Positions 32,229 to 42,822 of a stretch of 64,000 nt of DNA are shown here, piece after piece (position 1 is the stretch's first letter; each line of letters begins with the position of its first letter). Both the position numbers and the translations under genes were made by a program. The DNA comes from Hygrocybe punicea (lineage: Eukaryota > Basidiomycota > Agaricomycetes > Agaricales > Hygrophoraceae). The stretch covers positions 6,634,001-6,698,000 of the forward strand of contig OY744462.1 in NCBI GenBank assembly GCA_963556145.1. Reading direction: 5' to 3'. The notes beneath the pieces are model-generated. The model did no database searches and was not told the origin of the DNA. It worked only from the letters and a program-made list of their open reading frames with translations.

Positions 32229-33061
32229 TGAGAGGGTGCACTGCAGTAATGTGAACGGAATCAAATATCAACTCTACCACAGTGCTGTACGAATTCTGAG
32301 GGGTTCAATCTCAATCCAAAAGGTTAATAAAAATACTCAGAGGTGCTCTGGATAGTGGCGATGATGTTTCCGATGTGCGCGATGTGTGCGATGCGCGCGG
32401 CGTGTGCGAAACAGTCGGCGATGTTTTTGGCATATACGTAGCACTTCGTGGAAGGAATGCAATGTTTTAATAGAGCAGCGTGGAGCTATCGCATGGACAG
32501 CGCAGTAAAGAGACGATATGATAGACTGGAATCGGGGGTATACAAGATGTCTTTCTAGTATGTAAACTATAGGGGGTATTTATGCGAAGTTGGTTGTTAG
32601 GACAATACAGGGTGAAGAAGGCAAGACAAATAGACGGTGCGCGACGGAACTATGGTGCAATAGGGATGAAATGGAACTGAAATGAAGGGTATAGCACCAT
32701 GCGAAGCAATTTCCAAAATATCTAGAGGATAGGAGCTATAATGTTTGAAATAAGTGAAACATGTTGCATAAAGACTTCCCTGGAACCGGAACGGAATCGG
32801 AATGGAATAGGGTGAATGGTATAAGTGTGGATGATGTCGGAGAGGCTCGAAATATGTTTCCGAAGGGGGCCGAAGCGCTCCGAAGAAAATCGCCGTAATG
32901 TCAAAGTATCGCCCGTATCGCGCGCATATCGCTGTCGCATTGCAATGGAGATACATATAAATCGGGATGTTTCGCAATGAATCGCAGCGAATCGCAGCAT
33001 GTCGAAGCTAGAATAGGTCCAATAGAATGTTTCCATGCTTAGGGACGTGCGCTGCATATCA
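32229..33061 (-). repeat. Solo LTR of the E5 type, minus orientation
   Basis: 833 bp, reverse complement of the E5 LTR, with diverged 4-bp duplication TCGT (32225-32228) / TCAT (33062-33065), a single CpG-to-CpA change. It separates the protease spacer of E4 from RT. Confidence 0.9.
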
Positions 33062-33593
33062 TCATCATCTTCATCTACAGTTCCCCGTGTCTATCTTTCC
33101 ACCTGCAATTTTCCTAATGGTTCCCTGTCTACTCCAGTATGCTCAACCTCTGTTTCTCCTTTGCCGCCAGATCCCTCGTTGTCCTTTTCCTATTCAGTTT
33201 CATCTGCGTCTCCTACTACTCTATCAGATAACTTTGCTAGCATTTTCGCCGCTCAAAAGAAAGTCTACAAGCCGGTCACTCGCAAGGTCAAGCCTGTCAT
33301 TGCTGAACTCCCTGACAAATTCCGTATAATACGCAAAATCACTGGCAATCCACTCGCTGAACTTCCTACCCTCGATCCAAACCCTCCACCTTTTGTCCCC
33401 ACAGACTGCTACACGCAGGAACGTTGCGATGCATTCGACAAAGTTCACGAAGGCAACTTCCTCTGGCTGGCTGAGCGCGCACTAATGCACGACTTTATAT
33501 GCAAACAAGAGAAAGGTTTTGTGTGGACCGACAATGAGCGCAGAAGATTTCGCACTGATTTCTTTCCACCCATCGAGTTCCCCATATTACCGC
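33062..33593 (+). pseudogene. pol: E4 RT N-terminal part
   Basis: Open frame with a Ser-rich start, then KVKPVIAELPDKFRIIRKI, LPTLDPNPPPFVPTDCYTQE and FFPPIEFPILP, aligned with the pre-RT region of E1 and E7. Interrupted by the 201-bp solo LTR; resumes at 33795 with HTPWVQRNIPIPPGIYEEV. Confidence 0.8.
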
Positions 33594-33794
33594 TGATACG
33601 CATGCTGCGTGTCTGAGGTCCAAATATCCTATTTTACCTATTTTTATTAGTTAGTTTTGTTATGTACTTATTGTAGCACAATAAGTACAAACAAAAAAGA
33701 TTAGATTCCCCTTTTCCCCCCATCTCTGCTGAGCTTGAGACCTCCCTTGGATCAGTCCTCGCACATCACACTTTGACTCTCTCTCAGTGTATCA
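33594..33794 (+). repeat. 201-bp solo LTR in E4 RT
   Basis: TGATACGCATGC to GTGTATCA with exact 4-bp duplication CCGC (33590-33593, 33795-33798). Related in ends and length to the E2 LTR. Its removal restores the RT reading frame. Confidence 0.9.
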
Positions 33795-33933
33795 CCGCAC
33801 ACTCCCTGGGTCCAGCGCAACATTCCTATTCCTCCTGGTATCTATGAGGAAGTTTGCAATATTATTCACCGTAAAATCGAAGCCAAAGTCTACGAACCCT
33901 CGAACTCCTCCTATCGCTCGTGTTGGTTAACGG
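33795..33933 (+). pseudogene. pol: E4 RT fragment
   Basis: Contains NIPIPPGIYEEV and YEPSNSSYRS, then stops at the LTR-B minus copy. RT resumes at 41336 with GKTLRIVHSLEPLN; the codons for the VLKKD part between them are missing, so some bases were lost at this junction. Confidence 0.8.
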
Positions 33934-34347
33934 TGTAGATGTGGGTTCTTGGTGGCTTTGGAACAATAAAGAAAGATGATCCTAACCAGAGGGTGTCAGC
34001 ATAGAAGTGACGGTGGATAAGTCAGTGTTGGGAGTAGTAGTAAAAATAGAAATGGAAGTAAAGATGTAAGCCGCCATGTAAAACTAAACAAATAATGACA
34101 AATCTGGCGATGAACGGAGTGAAAACGGACAAATAATGAAGAACCCGACGATGCCGACGATATCGGGTACAGCGGGTCGGGTCGGGTCGGGTCAGAAACG
34201 ATGAACAAATATACAGGAACAGCGATAAAGACAACGAAGTGAACTACAAAAGGCTAAGGGTTTACGTGGATGAGCATTTGAAGGGATTAAAAGGTGGTTC
34301 TGACTATATGGAAACGGGGACTAATGGTATCTTTTTTTTTTGTATGG

Positions 34348-34507
34348 TGGAGTAGTGGGACCTGCCAGTCACGTGACCAGGTTCCCACGGTTGACCTAGT
34401 TAGTAGCCTTCCCGATGTAGTAGTCAGTCCATCATCCATCCTATCCATCCTGTCTTACCTCTCGAGTCCTGCGTGAGCCCCCGGAGAGGTACCTCGGTAC
34501 CTCTCCA
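34348..34507 (+). repeat. S3: solo LTR of the S family
   Basis: 160 bp, TGGAGTAGTGGGACCTG to ACCTCTCCA, with flanks ATGG / ACGG (34344-34347, 34508-34511), a 4-bp duplication differing by one CpG transition. Inserted in LTR-B minus. Confidence 0.85.
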
Positions 34508-34883
34508 ACGGTCGTCAGGGACCATTTTTATAGTACAGGAAACAGTAATCTACTTTCGGACATGTCTATTTCTGCCGATGGTAAGCTACAAAGAAAGGTT
34601 GGAATGGGGATGTGGAAAGGGGGGTTGCAAAGCAACAAGGACAGGAAAATGGAGGGGAGAAGGAATATCCAAGAAAAAGATCTAAAACGTCCTACATATC
34701 TCCAAAAGGACAAGGGGATGCATAAATAAAGTAAGTCCGAAGTCGGGGATTGAGTCCAATGAGATCCATCTTCTCGCATTGGAACTCTGGGGCTTATGAG
34801 GCTGCCGGATTTGGTCCGAGAGCGGCTGTGACAAAGCGGCATACGTCGGGTCACGTCGGTCACGTCACGTCGGGTTACATCGG

Positions 34884-35716
34884 TGATACGCAGCGCACGT
34901 CCCTAAGCACGGAAATCCTCTATTGGACCTATTCTAGCCTTGACATGCTGCGATTATGCTGCGATTTATTGCGAAACATCCCGATTTATATGTATCTCCA
35001 TTGCGATGCGACTGCGATATGCGCGCGATACGGGCGATACTTTGACATTACGGCGATTTTCTTCGGAGCGCTTCGGCCCCCTTCGGAAACATATTTCGAG
35101 CCTCTCCGACATCATCCACGCTTATACCGTTCACCCTATTCCATTCCGTTTCCGTTCCGGTTCCAGGGAAGTCTTTATGTGACATGTTTCACTTATTTCA
35201 AACAGTATAGCTCCTATCCTCTAGATATTTTGGAAATTGCTTCGCATGGTGCTATACCTTTCATTTCAGTTCCATTTCATCCCTATTGCACCATAGTTCC
35301 ATCGCACACCGTCTATTTGTCTTGCCTTCTTCACCCTGTATTGTCCTAACAACCAACTTTGCATAAATACCCCCTATAGTTTACATACTAGAGAGACGTC
35401 TTGTATACCCCCGATTCCAGTCTATCATATCACCTCTTTACTGCGCTGTCCATGCGATAGCTCCGCTATGCTCTATTAAACTTTGCGTTCCTTCTATAAA
35501 GTGCTACGTATACACCGAAAACATCGCCGACTGTTTCGCACACACCGCGCGCATCGCACACATCACGCACATCGGAAACAACATCGCCACTATCCAGAGC
35601 ACCTCTGAGTATTTTTACTAACCTTTTGGATTGAGATTGAACCCCTCAGAATTCGTACAGCACTGTGGTAGAGTTGGTATTTGATTCCGTTCACACTACC
35701 GCAGTGCACCCTTTCA
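34884..35716 (+). repeat. E5 5' LTR
   Basis: 833 bp, TGATACGCAGCG to CCTTTCA. Confidence 0.95.
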
Positions 35717-35981
35717 TTTTGGAGCCCACCATGAGGGGTTCTTCGAAATATCCTCTTGGTTCTTTCACCAGCGACACCCTTTGTCTGCTGCGATTTTTTG
35801 ATTTTTGCTTTGCACCTTTGCACCTTTGCTTTCAGACCCCTGTGACCTCATTAGCACCTGCGACCTCATCTACTTCGCCAATTCTGCACCGGTCATCTCA
35901 GCGCCACCATCACCTTCATTCATTCATCCACTCTGTGCCAGTACCGCTTCGCTCCTGCCGCTCTAGTCTCTACTTCACACT

Positions 35982-37236
35982 ATGACTATGCGACCGCAGA
36001 TGCCTGCCCGCAGCGAAGATTTCGCACCTAGATTTTCACCGGATCAGCCCCGCGAACTTCGGCGCTATTTCAGCGAACTCTCCGACCTATTTCGAGCCCA
36101 TAGCATCACCGCCGCTTCAGAGCAGAAGTACTATGTCACTAAATACCTTGATATTGACTCCGCTGACCTTTGGACGATGCTCCCAGAGTTCGCTCCTACA
36201 TCTAGCTACCAGGACTTCATCGCCGCTGTCTACGCACTCTATCCGGGCTCAGAAGGTCCCCACAGATGGTCCATTGCCGATATGGAAGATCTAGTCACTC
36301 AGCAACATCTCCAAGTCATCTCCGATATTTCCGCTCTCGGTTCGTATTATCGCTCATTCTTCCAGGTCTCTTCGTCCCTTCGAAAGGGGAATCGCATCTC
36401 CTCTGGCGAGCAGTCAAGAGCATTCCTTCGAGGGTTCCAGGCCCCAATTCGCTCCGCTATCATTTCGCGTTTAGAGATAAAGCTACCGGACCACTTCCCA
36501 GATGACCCCTATGTCCTCAGTGACGTTTATGATGCTGCGCTTTTTGTACTTCGAAGCGCTGGTACCTGCGCACCCGCGACGTTCACAGCGACACCATGCA
36601 CTCGGCCTTCGCACCCTGAGCTTGGTCTACCATCATCGCATCAGTCCTTGTCATCATCTGCACCTTTGTCCACATCCGCACCCTCAGTACTGCTTTCGCG
36701 CCTGCGCTTGCCTTCGTCCTGGCTAGAGGATGCTTCGCGCGCGATTGCTAGCCGACTACAGTACCCAGATGCACTCGCTTCGCAACAACTGCTCTCGCTG
36801 TCGCCTCACATTGATTCCTATACTCCATCTGTGATGCATACGTCCGCGCAGCGCATTGCAGAGATAGAAAGTGAATTAGCCATTCTGCGAAAGCGCCGCG
36901 AACCAGCTACGCTGCGAGAGCATTGTGTTTACTACCAGGAAGGCCTCTTCAATCATCGCAAACATCGCGCTATTCAGGAAAAACCTGTAGATCATTTTGT
37001 CTCATCTAGCGGCCTAACTGCGGTATACTATGCAAATAGTGTGCAACCCTCTACCCGAATCGCGCCCACTTTGACATCGCATATCACCGCTCCACCCTCG
37101 CCTACAGCCTCCTTACCTGTGCGCTCAATTTCACATTCATTCTTGCCTGTGGTACCCTTGACTTCGACTTCGCGCGCTACACCGCTGACTTCGGCTTCAT
37201 CATCTGTGCCGAATACTTTGACCTTATCCCCGCCGT
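35982..37236 (+). CDS. gag: E5 gag-like protein, N-terminal part
   Basis: ATG 35982. Starts TMRPQMPARSEDFAP, then RELRRYFSELSDLF, LYPGSEGPHRWSIADMEDLV, QSRAFLRGFQAPI and LPDHFPDDPYVL, the same capsid-like pattern as E1, E3 and E4. A Ser/Pro-rich part and a short coiled-coil-like stretch (ESELAILRKRR) follow. S2 interrupts the frame at 37237; removing S2 and one CCGT restores it exactly, and it continues to 40411. No zinc knuckle, protease or polymerase, though a nucleic-acid-binding role is still possible. Confidence 0.8.
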
Positions 37237-37394
37237 TGTAGTAGTTGTGCCTGGTCAGTCACGTGATCAGGTTCCCACGGTTTGACCTAGTTAGTAGCCT
37301 TTCAGATGTAGTAGTCAGTCCATCCTTCCTATCCAGTCGACCTTTCCCTCGAGTCCTGCGTGAGCCCCCGGAGTGGTACCTCGGTACCACTCCA
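37237..37394 (+). repeat. S2 5' LTR
   Basis: 158 bp; contains GTCACGTGATC and two GTAGTAG motifs. Confidence 0.9.
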
Positions 37395-37683
37395 ACGTGG
37401 TGATGAGAGTGACCTTCGACCCACGGATCTCTTCTTCTCTGCGTCTTCCTCTTTTTTCTCGTGAAACGACTTTTTTCGGCCTCACCACCCACCGCTGCGC
37501 AACTGCGGATTTTCCCTTCATTCACGGCCGTACAACACTCCAGTTACCCCCCGGCATTCGTGTTCAGCCCAATAGGGCCCCGCGTCGCCCCCCGTTGACC
37601 CAAAAACCCGGCCGCGACCCCTTTGAACACCCAAGCGGCAGGCCACGTCACATTTTCAACCCCCCCGTTTTTCATCATTTCTT

Positions 37684-39267
37684 TTGTTTTCTTTCGTCAT
37701 TTCTAGCCCCAGGCAGGCTCATCCGACCCTACGGACCCTCGTTCGACGTACCGGAGCTCCGCGCTCGCCTACGCCACCCCGAATCCACGGTCGCGGACCT
37801 TTTCAGTCGCGCCACGGATCCACCACGTTTTCCCCGTTGGACCCCCGTTTCTTCGTGTACACCAGCCCAACCCACACTCACTCGACCTCCCGTGCCCGCG
37901 TTCCACCGGCCAGAACCACCCGCTGCGCTTCGTTGCCCCAAACGAAGCTGCCCCGCCATTTTTGGTCAGACCACGGATCCGCCACGTCTTCCCCGTTGGA
38001 CCCCCGCTCTTTTGCGTACCCCAGCCCCAGGGGCATTCATTTGAGCCCCGGACCCTCGTCTGACGCCCTAGAGGCCCCCCGTTCACCGTCGTCACCCCGA
38101 ACGAGCCGTCCCTGGCGTTTCATGCCCACCCAACGCCCAACACGCACCGTGCCACGTCAGCATTCCGCGACCCTGCTTCCCGTGGATCTCCACCCCAACC
38201 CACGCTCATCCAACCCCCGGCACCCACGTTCCACATGCCAGAGCCCCCCGTTGCGCTCCGTTACCCCAAACGAGACCGCCCCGCCCTTGGTGACCCAACG
38301 ACCTCGCCACGTCACCATTGCGCCGCCCCGTTCTGCCAGCACTACCGGCCCCGGGCCAACTCGCCAAACTCACGGCCCACCCGTTTGCAACCCCAGAACA
38401 CCTGCGCCCATCACCACCCCACGTTCCCACCGCTTTTCGGGCCCCACAGCGTTTCACCACCCACAGACCGGCTTCGTGCACCATACCCGGCACCGGCTGC
38501 CCTCGTTCAGCTCCCCGCGGCCTCGTTCTCGACCGTGGCGACTGCCCTGGACCCATAGGAACCCAAACGAGTCACCCCAGCCCCCCACACGCCCTCGTTT
38601 GGTCACGTACCACCCCGCTATTGACCCCAACAGCGACGTGCACCCCCCACGGACCCAAACGAATCGCCGCCGCGACCACCTACTCCGGCAACCCCACCCC
38701 ACTCGCGTACGTTCGTTAGGACCCCCAGCCTCGCTCCCTGGCCCTCGCGACCCCTCGCGACCGTTTCCCAGAGCCCACGCGAAGAGATCCCTCGACGCCG
38801 GCGCCAGCTCTAGCGCCCAAGTACATAGCTTTCCCCTCTATTTCTTTCTCTGTTTCCTGTCCCCGGTTCCCTTCCTCTCTATTTCCTTTCCCTCAGTTTC
38901 CTTTCCCTCGTTTCCTCTGTCTCCGTCTCTGTTTCCCCCACAATTCAGTTCCATTATTTTTTCTATGCCCTCGATCTGTCACCTGGATACCAGACGCTAC
39001 CCAACCGAGTTACCCAACGAGTCACCAGAACCAAACAAGCACCGACCGAGAACTGCGAACCCAGAACCTGCAATACGAGAACCTGCGATACGAGAACCAA
39101 GAACCCACGATACGAGAACCGAGAACTTGCGATACGAGAACCGAGAACCTGCGATACGAGAACCAAGAACCTGTGCTACAATTATGGATCAGTTTGGTCA
39201 TCTACCACCACCGTTTTCGATGGACGATATGGTCCCGCTCCATGAGATGGAGGACTGGGAGTCGTGA
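37684..39267 (+). CDS. S2 long open frame, Pro/Arg-rich, doubtful
   Basis: 527 codons without a stop, but no early ATG supports the start, and a second long frame (37373-38044) overlaps it. Composition is Pro/Arg/His/Thr-rich because the DNA is C-rich; two or three degenerate repeats of roughly 160-170 bp (about 37735-38050) add to the length. The last codons MVPLHEMEDWES lie in a segment that is repeated at 39300-39397. No similarity to the S1 protein is obvious apart from the GAGAACC-rich DNA. I cannot say which frame, if any, is translated. Confidence 0.3.
   Translation: MFSFVISSPRQAHPTLRTLVRRTGAPRSPTPPRIHGRGPFQSRHGSTTFSPLDPRFFVYTSPTHTHSTSRARVPPARTTRCASLPQTKLPRHFWSDHGSATSSPLDPRSFAYPSPRGIHLSPGPSSDALEAPRSPSSPRTSRPWRFMPTQRPTRTVPRQHSATLLPVDLHPNPRSSNPRHPRSTCQSPPLRSVTPNETAPPLVTQRPRHVTIAPPRSASTTGPGPTRQTHGPPVCNPRTPAPITTPRSHRFSGPTAFHHPQTGFVHHTRHRLPSFSSPRPRSRPWRLPWTHRNPNESPQPPTRPRLVTYHPAIDPNSDVHPPRTQTNRRRDHLLRQPHPTRVRSLGPPASLPGPRDPSRPFPRAHAKRSLDAGASSSAQVHSFPLYFFLCFLSPVPFLSISFPSVSFPSFPLSPSLFPPQFSSIIFSMPSICHLDTRRYPTELPNESPEPNKHRPRTANPEPAIREPAIREPRTHDTRTENLRYENREPAIREPRTCATIMDQFGHLPPPFSMDDMVPLHEMEDWES
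39060..39177 (+). repeat. Tandem GCGATACGAGAACC-type repeat in S2
   Basis: Five degenerate units of (t)gcgatacgagaacc with ga/aa-gaac spacers. A related GAGAACC run lies at 25060-25110 in S1, but near the opposite end of that element. Confidence 0.75.
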
Positions 39268-39453
39268 CTGAGGAGTTTTGGAAAGCTGAGAGAGTGTCCA
39301 GTTTGGTCATCTGCCACCACCGATCTTCGATGGACGATATGGTCCCGCCTCACGTGTAAGGCCCGGGGCATCGTGAGGGACTGGGAGTCGTGACTGGAGA
39401 GTTTTTTTTCTTGGTCAGTTTTGTTTTGCTTTTTGTTTTCTTTTAGTAGCAGT

Positions 39454-39475
39454 ATGGTGACGAGGATGTCACCAT
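39454..39475 (+). promoter_or_regulatory. Stem-loop upstream of S2 3' LTR
   Basis: ATGGTGAC...GTCACCAT, 8 pairs, with inner G-T pair and AGGA loop (GACG-AGGA-TGTC). Ends 16 nt before the LTR. Confidence 0.7.
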
Positions 39476-39491
39476 GAGGAGGAGGGGCACT

Positions 39492-39649
39492 TGTAGTAGT
39501 TGTGCCTGGTCAGTCACGTGATCAGGTTCCCACGGTTTGACCTAGTTAGTAGCCTTCCAGATGTAGTAGTCAGTCCATCCTTCCTATCCAGTCGACCTTT
39601 CCCTCGAGTCCTGCGTGAGCCCCTGGAGTGGTACCTCGGTACCACTCCA
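39492..39649 (+). repeat. S2 3' LTR
   Basis: 158-bp copy of 37237-37394. Confidence 0.9.
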
Positions 39650-40411
39650 CCGTCATTCAGCTTACAGACCCCTTCGTTTGCATCCCCTGTAGTCAAGATT
39701 TCGACCTTGCAGCCCCCTGCCTCGCTATCACTTTGTGTCCCAACCGCGTCTCGCCCAGATCTCAAAATTGCGTCCGCAGCTGCGCAGACCTTGTCTCAAG
39801 CCCTCGTACCTTCGCGCACCTTTTCGCCATCAGTATTAGCTTCGCCTCTACCCGCCTGTACAGCGCACAAGTCCATAGTGTCTCCGCTTGCACCTGTCCC
39901 AACCTCGAACCCCGAAACTGCGTCCCCCGTTTTGCGTATTTTGTCACCTGCGTTATTATCTTCTTCGCGGCCTCGCGCCACTATATCCATGCTTCCTGCA
40001 CCCTTTGCATCGTTTACTCCGACCACAGCTACTGCGACTTCCATTCTGCTCACTGCGATTCCATCTGCTGCGCCCACGTCTTCTTCAATGCCCCGCGTTT
40101 TGTCCTTGCGTCCTGTGATTTTGTGTCCGACTGCGGTCACCTCTGGAATGCCTCCATCTTGGCTCCTGATTGCTGCGCATAGCTCGTATTTGACTCCGCT
40201 GTTAATTTCACTCCAGTACACTTCTGCGCCTGCCCATGTTCCGCGCTGCGCCCCACAGCTCAAAGCTAAGTGTCAAATCGGCGAACCACCACCACTATTC
40301 CTGGCATCGGTTTCATTTCTCATCATTGCTATTGCTGCGCTTCGATTCTGGTCACTTCTCCACTCGTTGTTGACTGAGGACAGTCAATATTTCAGTTGGG
40401 AGAGAAGATGA
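39650..40411 (+). CDS. gag: E5 gag-like protein, C-terminal part
   Basis: Continues the E5 frame after S2: Ser/Pro/Thr/Ala-rich sequence, then KCQIGEPPPLFL, a hydrophobic stretch (VSFLIIAIAALRFW) and the end LTEDSQYFSWERR. The stop codon is TGA 40409-40411, the first three bases of the 3' LTR, so the ORF fills the internal region to its last base. The sequence GACTGAGGACAGTC encoding TEDSQ is also the stem-loop. Confidence 0.75.
   Translation, partial: PSFSLQTPSFASPVVKISTLQPPASLSLCVPTASRPDLKIASAAAQTLSQALVPSRTFSPSVLASPLPACTAHKSIVSPLAPVPTSNPETASPVLRILSPALLSSSRPRATISMLPAPFASFTPTTATATSILLTAIPSAAPTSSSMPRVLSLRPVILCPTAVTSGMPPSWLLIAAHSSYLTPLLISLQYTSAPAHVPRCAPQLKAKCQIGEPPPLFLASVSFLIIAIAALRFWSLLHSLLTEDSQYFSWERR
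40370..40387 (+). promoter_or_regulatory. Stem-loop upstream of E5 3' LTR
   Basis: TTGACTG-AGGA-CAGTCAA, followed by ATTTCAG and a purine tract (gggagagaaga). Ends 21 nt before the LTR. Confidence 0.75.
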
Positions 40412-41241
40412 TACGCAGCACACGTCCCTAAGCACGGAAATCCTCTATTGGACCTATTCTAGCCTCGACATGCTGCGATTATGCTGCGATTTATTGCGAA
40501 ACATCCCGATTTATATGTATCTCCATTGCGATGCGACTGCGATATGCGCGCGATACGGGCGATACTTTGACATTACGGCGATTTTCTTCGGAGCGCTTCG
40601 GCCCCCTTCGGAAACATATTTCGAGCCTCTCCGACATCATCCACGCTTATACCGTTCACCCTATTCCATTCCGTTTCCGTTCCGGTTCCAGGGAAGTCTT
40701 TATGTGACATGTTTCACTTATTTCAAACAGTATAGCTCCTATCCTCTAGATATTTTGGAAATTGCTTCGCATGGTGCTATACCTTTCATTTCAGTTCCAT
40801 TTCATCCCTATTGCACCATAGTTCCATCGCACACCGTCTATTTGTCTTGCCTTCTTCACCCTGTATTGTCCTAACAACCAACTTTGCATAAATACCCCCT
40901 ATAGTTTACATACTAGAGAGACGTCTTGTATACCCCCGATTCCAGTCTATCATATCACCTCTTTACTGCGCTGTCCATGCGATAGCTCCGCTATGCTCTA
41001 TTAAACTTTGCGTTCCTTCTATAAAGTGCTACGTATACACCGAAAACATCGCCGACTGTTTCGCACACACCGCGCGCATCGCACACATCACGCACATCGG
41101 AAACAACATCGCCACTATCCAGAGCACCTCTGAGTATTTTTACTAACCTTTTGGATTGAGATTGAACCCCTCAGAATTCGTACAGCACTGTGGTAGAGTT
41201 GGTATTTGATTCCGTTCACACTACCGCAGTGCACCCTTTCA
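40409..41241 (+). repeat. E5 3' LTR
   Basis: 833-bp copy of 34884-35716. Confidence 0.95.
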
Positions 41242-41335
41242 TCGGGTTGGAATGGGAATCAATTGGAGGCGTCGGGTTTGTCCGGATTCGTGATATATCG
41301 ATGATACGGACTCAGAGGAACGTTGAGTCTCTACA

Positions 41336-41919
41336 ACATGGTAAAACGCTTCGCATCGTTCACAGTCTCGAACCTCTTAATGCAGTGACCATCACGCATT
41401 CTGGTGTACCTCCTATCCCCGAACACATGGCCGAACAGTTCACTGGCCGATCCTGTGGCACCTGCTTTGATTTATATGTCAGGTACGACGAGCGACCTAT
41501 CGCCGAGTCTTCGCGCAACTACACCACCTTCCAAACACCTTTTGGAGTGTTGCGACTTGTTACTCTGCCTATGGGATGGACAAATTCAGTCCCGATATTC
41601 CACGACGATGTTACTTTCATCCTGCAACCCAAGATCCCGCAGTGGACGATACCTTACATCAACGATGTCCCAGTCAAAGGCCCTAAATTGTCCTATCTCC
41701 TACATGACGGCACTTATGAAACTATCACCGCGAACCCGGGTATTCGCCGCTTCATCTGGGAACATTTCACTATGCTTAATCGCATTGTCCAGCACATGAA
41801 ATACTGTGGGGGAACCTTTTCCGCCTTCAAGTCTACCCTCTGCGCTCCTGAAATCACAGTAATAGTCCATCACTGCACAACAAACGGCCATTTACCCGAT
41901 GAAGAGAAACTAGCCATGA
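41336..41919 (+). pseudogene. pol: E4 RT core with mutated active site
   Basis: GKTLRIVHSLEPLN, FQTPFGVLRLVTLPMGWTNS, then Tyr-Ile-Asn-Asp at 41655-41666 (IPYINDVPVKGP). E1 has YMDD and E7 FIDD, so the first catalytic Asp has become Asn, a GAC-to-AAC change in an ATCGAC context (CpG). This predicts loss of polymerase activity. The frame is cut by LTR-B plus at 41920. Confidence 0.85.
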
Positions 41920-42822
41920 TGTAGAGGGTTGACATCCCTCTGAGTCCGTATCCTCGATATATCACGAATCCGGACAAACCCGATGCCTCTATTCAACTCG
42001 CATTCGAACCCAACGTAACCCGACGCAACCCGACGTGACCCGACGTGACGTGACCCGACGTGACCGATGTAACCCGACACATGCAGCTTTGTCACAGCCG
42101 CTTTCAGACCAAATCTGGCAGCCTCAGAAGCCCTGGAGTTCTAATTATAGGAGATGGATCTCATCGGACTCGATCCCCGACTTCGAACTTACCTTATTTA
42201 TGCATCCCCTCATCCTTTCAGAGATATGTAGGACTTTTTAGATCTTTTCCTTGCATATTCGTTTTCCCCTCCATTTTCCTGTCTTTGTCGCATTGCAACC
42301 CCCCTTTCCACATCTCCATTCCATCTTTTCTTTGTAGTTTCTATCGGCTGAAGTAGACATGTCCGAAAGTAGCTACACACACATGTACTATAAAAACGGT
42401 CCCCAACGACTGTACAAAAAAAAGAGATACCCTTAGTCACCGTTTCCCTCATAGTCAGAATCATTTTAATCACTTCAAATGCTTGTCCTCGTAAACCCTC
42501 AGCCTTTTTGTAGTTCACTTCGTTGTCTTAATCTTTATTCCTCTATTTGTTCATTGTTTCCAACCCGACCCGACCCGACCCGCCGTACCCGACATCGTCG
42601 GCATCGTCGAGTTCTTTGTTATTCATCCATTTTCACTCCGTTCATCGCTGGATTTATCGTTATTACTCCAGTTTTACACGGGGGCTTTACTTTTACTTAC
42701 ATTCCTTTACCTTTTACTACTATTCCCGACACTGACTTATCCACCGTCACTTCTACGCTGACAACCTCAGGCTAGGATCTTTCTTTATATTGTTCCGAAG
42801 CCACCAAGAACCCGCATCTACA
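41920..42822 (+). repeat. Solo LTR-B, plus orientation
   Basis: 903 bp, TGTAGAGGGTTG to CATCTACA, with diverged 4-bp duplication ATGA (41916-41919) / ACGA (42823-42826), one CpG transition. Confidence 0.9.

Larger units (their letters stand above)
37237..39649 (+). mobile_element. S2: compact LTR element nested in E5
   Basis: LTRs 37237-37394 and 39492-39649 (158 bp, TGTAGTAGTTG to CCACTCCA, two differences by eye) with a 4-bp duplication CCGT (37233-37236, 39650-39653). Putative primer site TGGTGATGAGAG as in S1. Purine tract gaggaggaggggcact before the 3' LTR. Confidence 0.9.
34884..41241 (+). mobile_element. E5: young gag-only LTR element
   Basis: LTRs of 833 bp (34884-35716 and 40409-41241) that differ at only about two sites by eye, both CpG transitions, and an exact 4-bp duplication TCGG (34880-34883, 41242-41245). 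The primer site starts at 35720. It encodes a single gag-like ORF (with S2 inserted) and no pol. The near-identical LTRs indicate recent movement, so pol must have come from another element. Confidence 0.95.
33934..41335 (-). repeat. Solo LTR-B, minus orientation, split by S3 and E5
   Basis: Pieces 33934-34347, 34508-34883 and 41242-41335 match the reverse complement of LTR-B at 41920-42822; about 876 bp without S3 and E5. Ends TGTAGATG and CTCTACA. Flanks are ACGG (left) and ACAT (right), not a clean duplication. Confidence 0.85.

Noticed and set aside
34750..35349. 199-codon frame in the E5 LTR, repeated at 40470 and, on the minus strand, at 32597
   Set aside because: Lies inside the LTR and lacks gag or other domain features; conserved only because the LTR is repeated.
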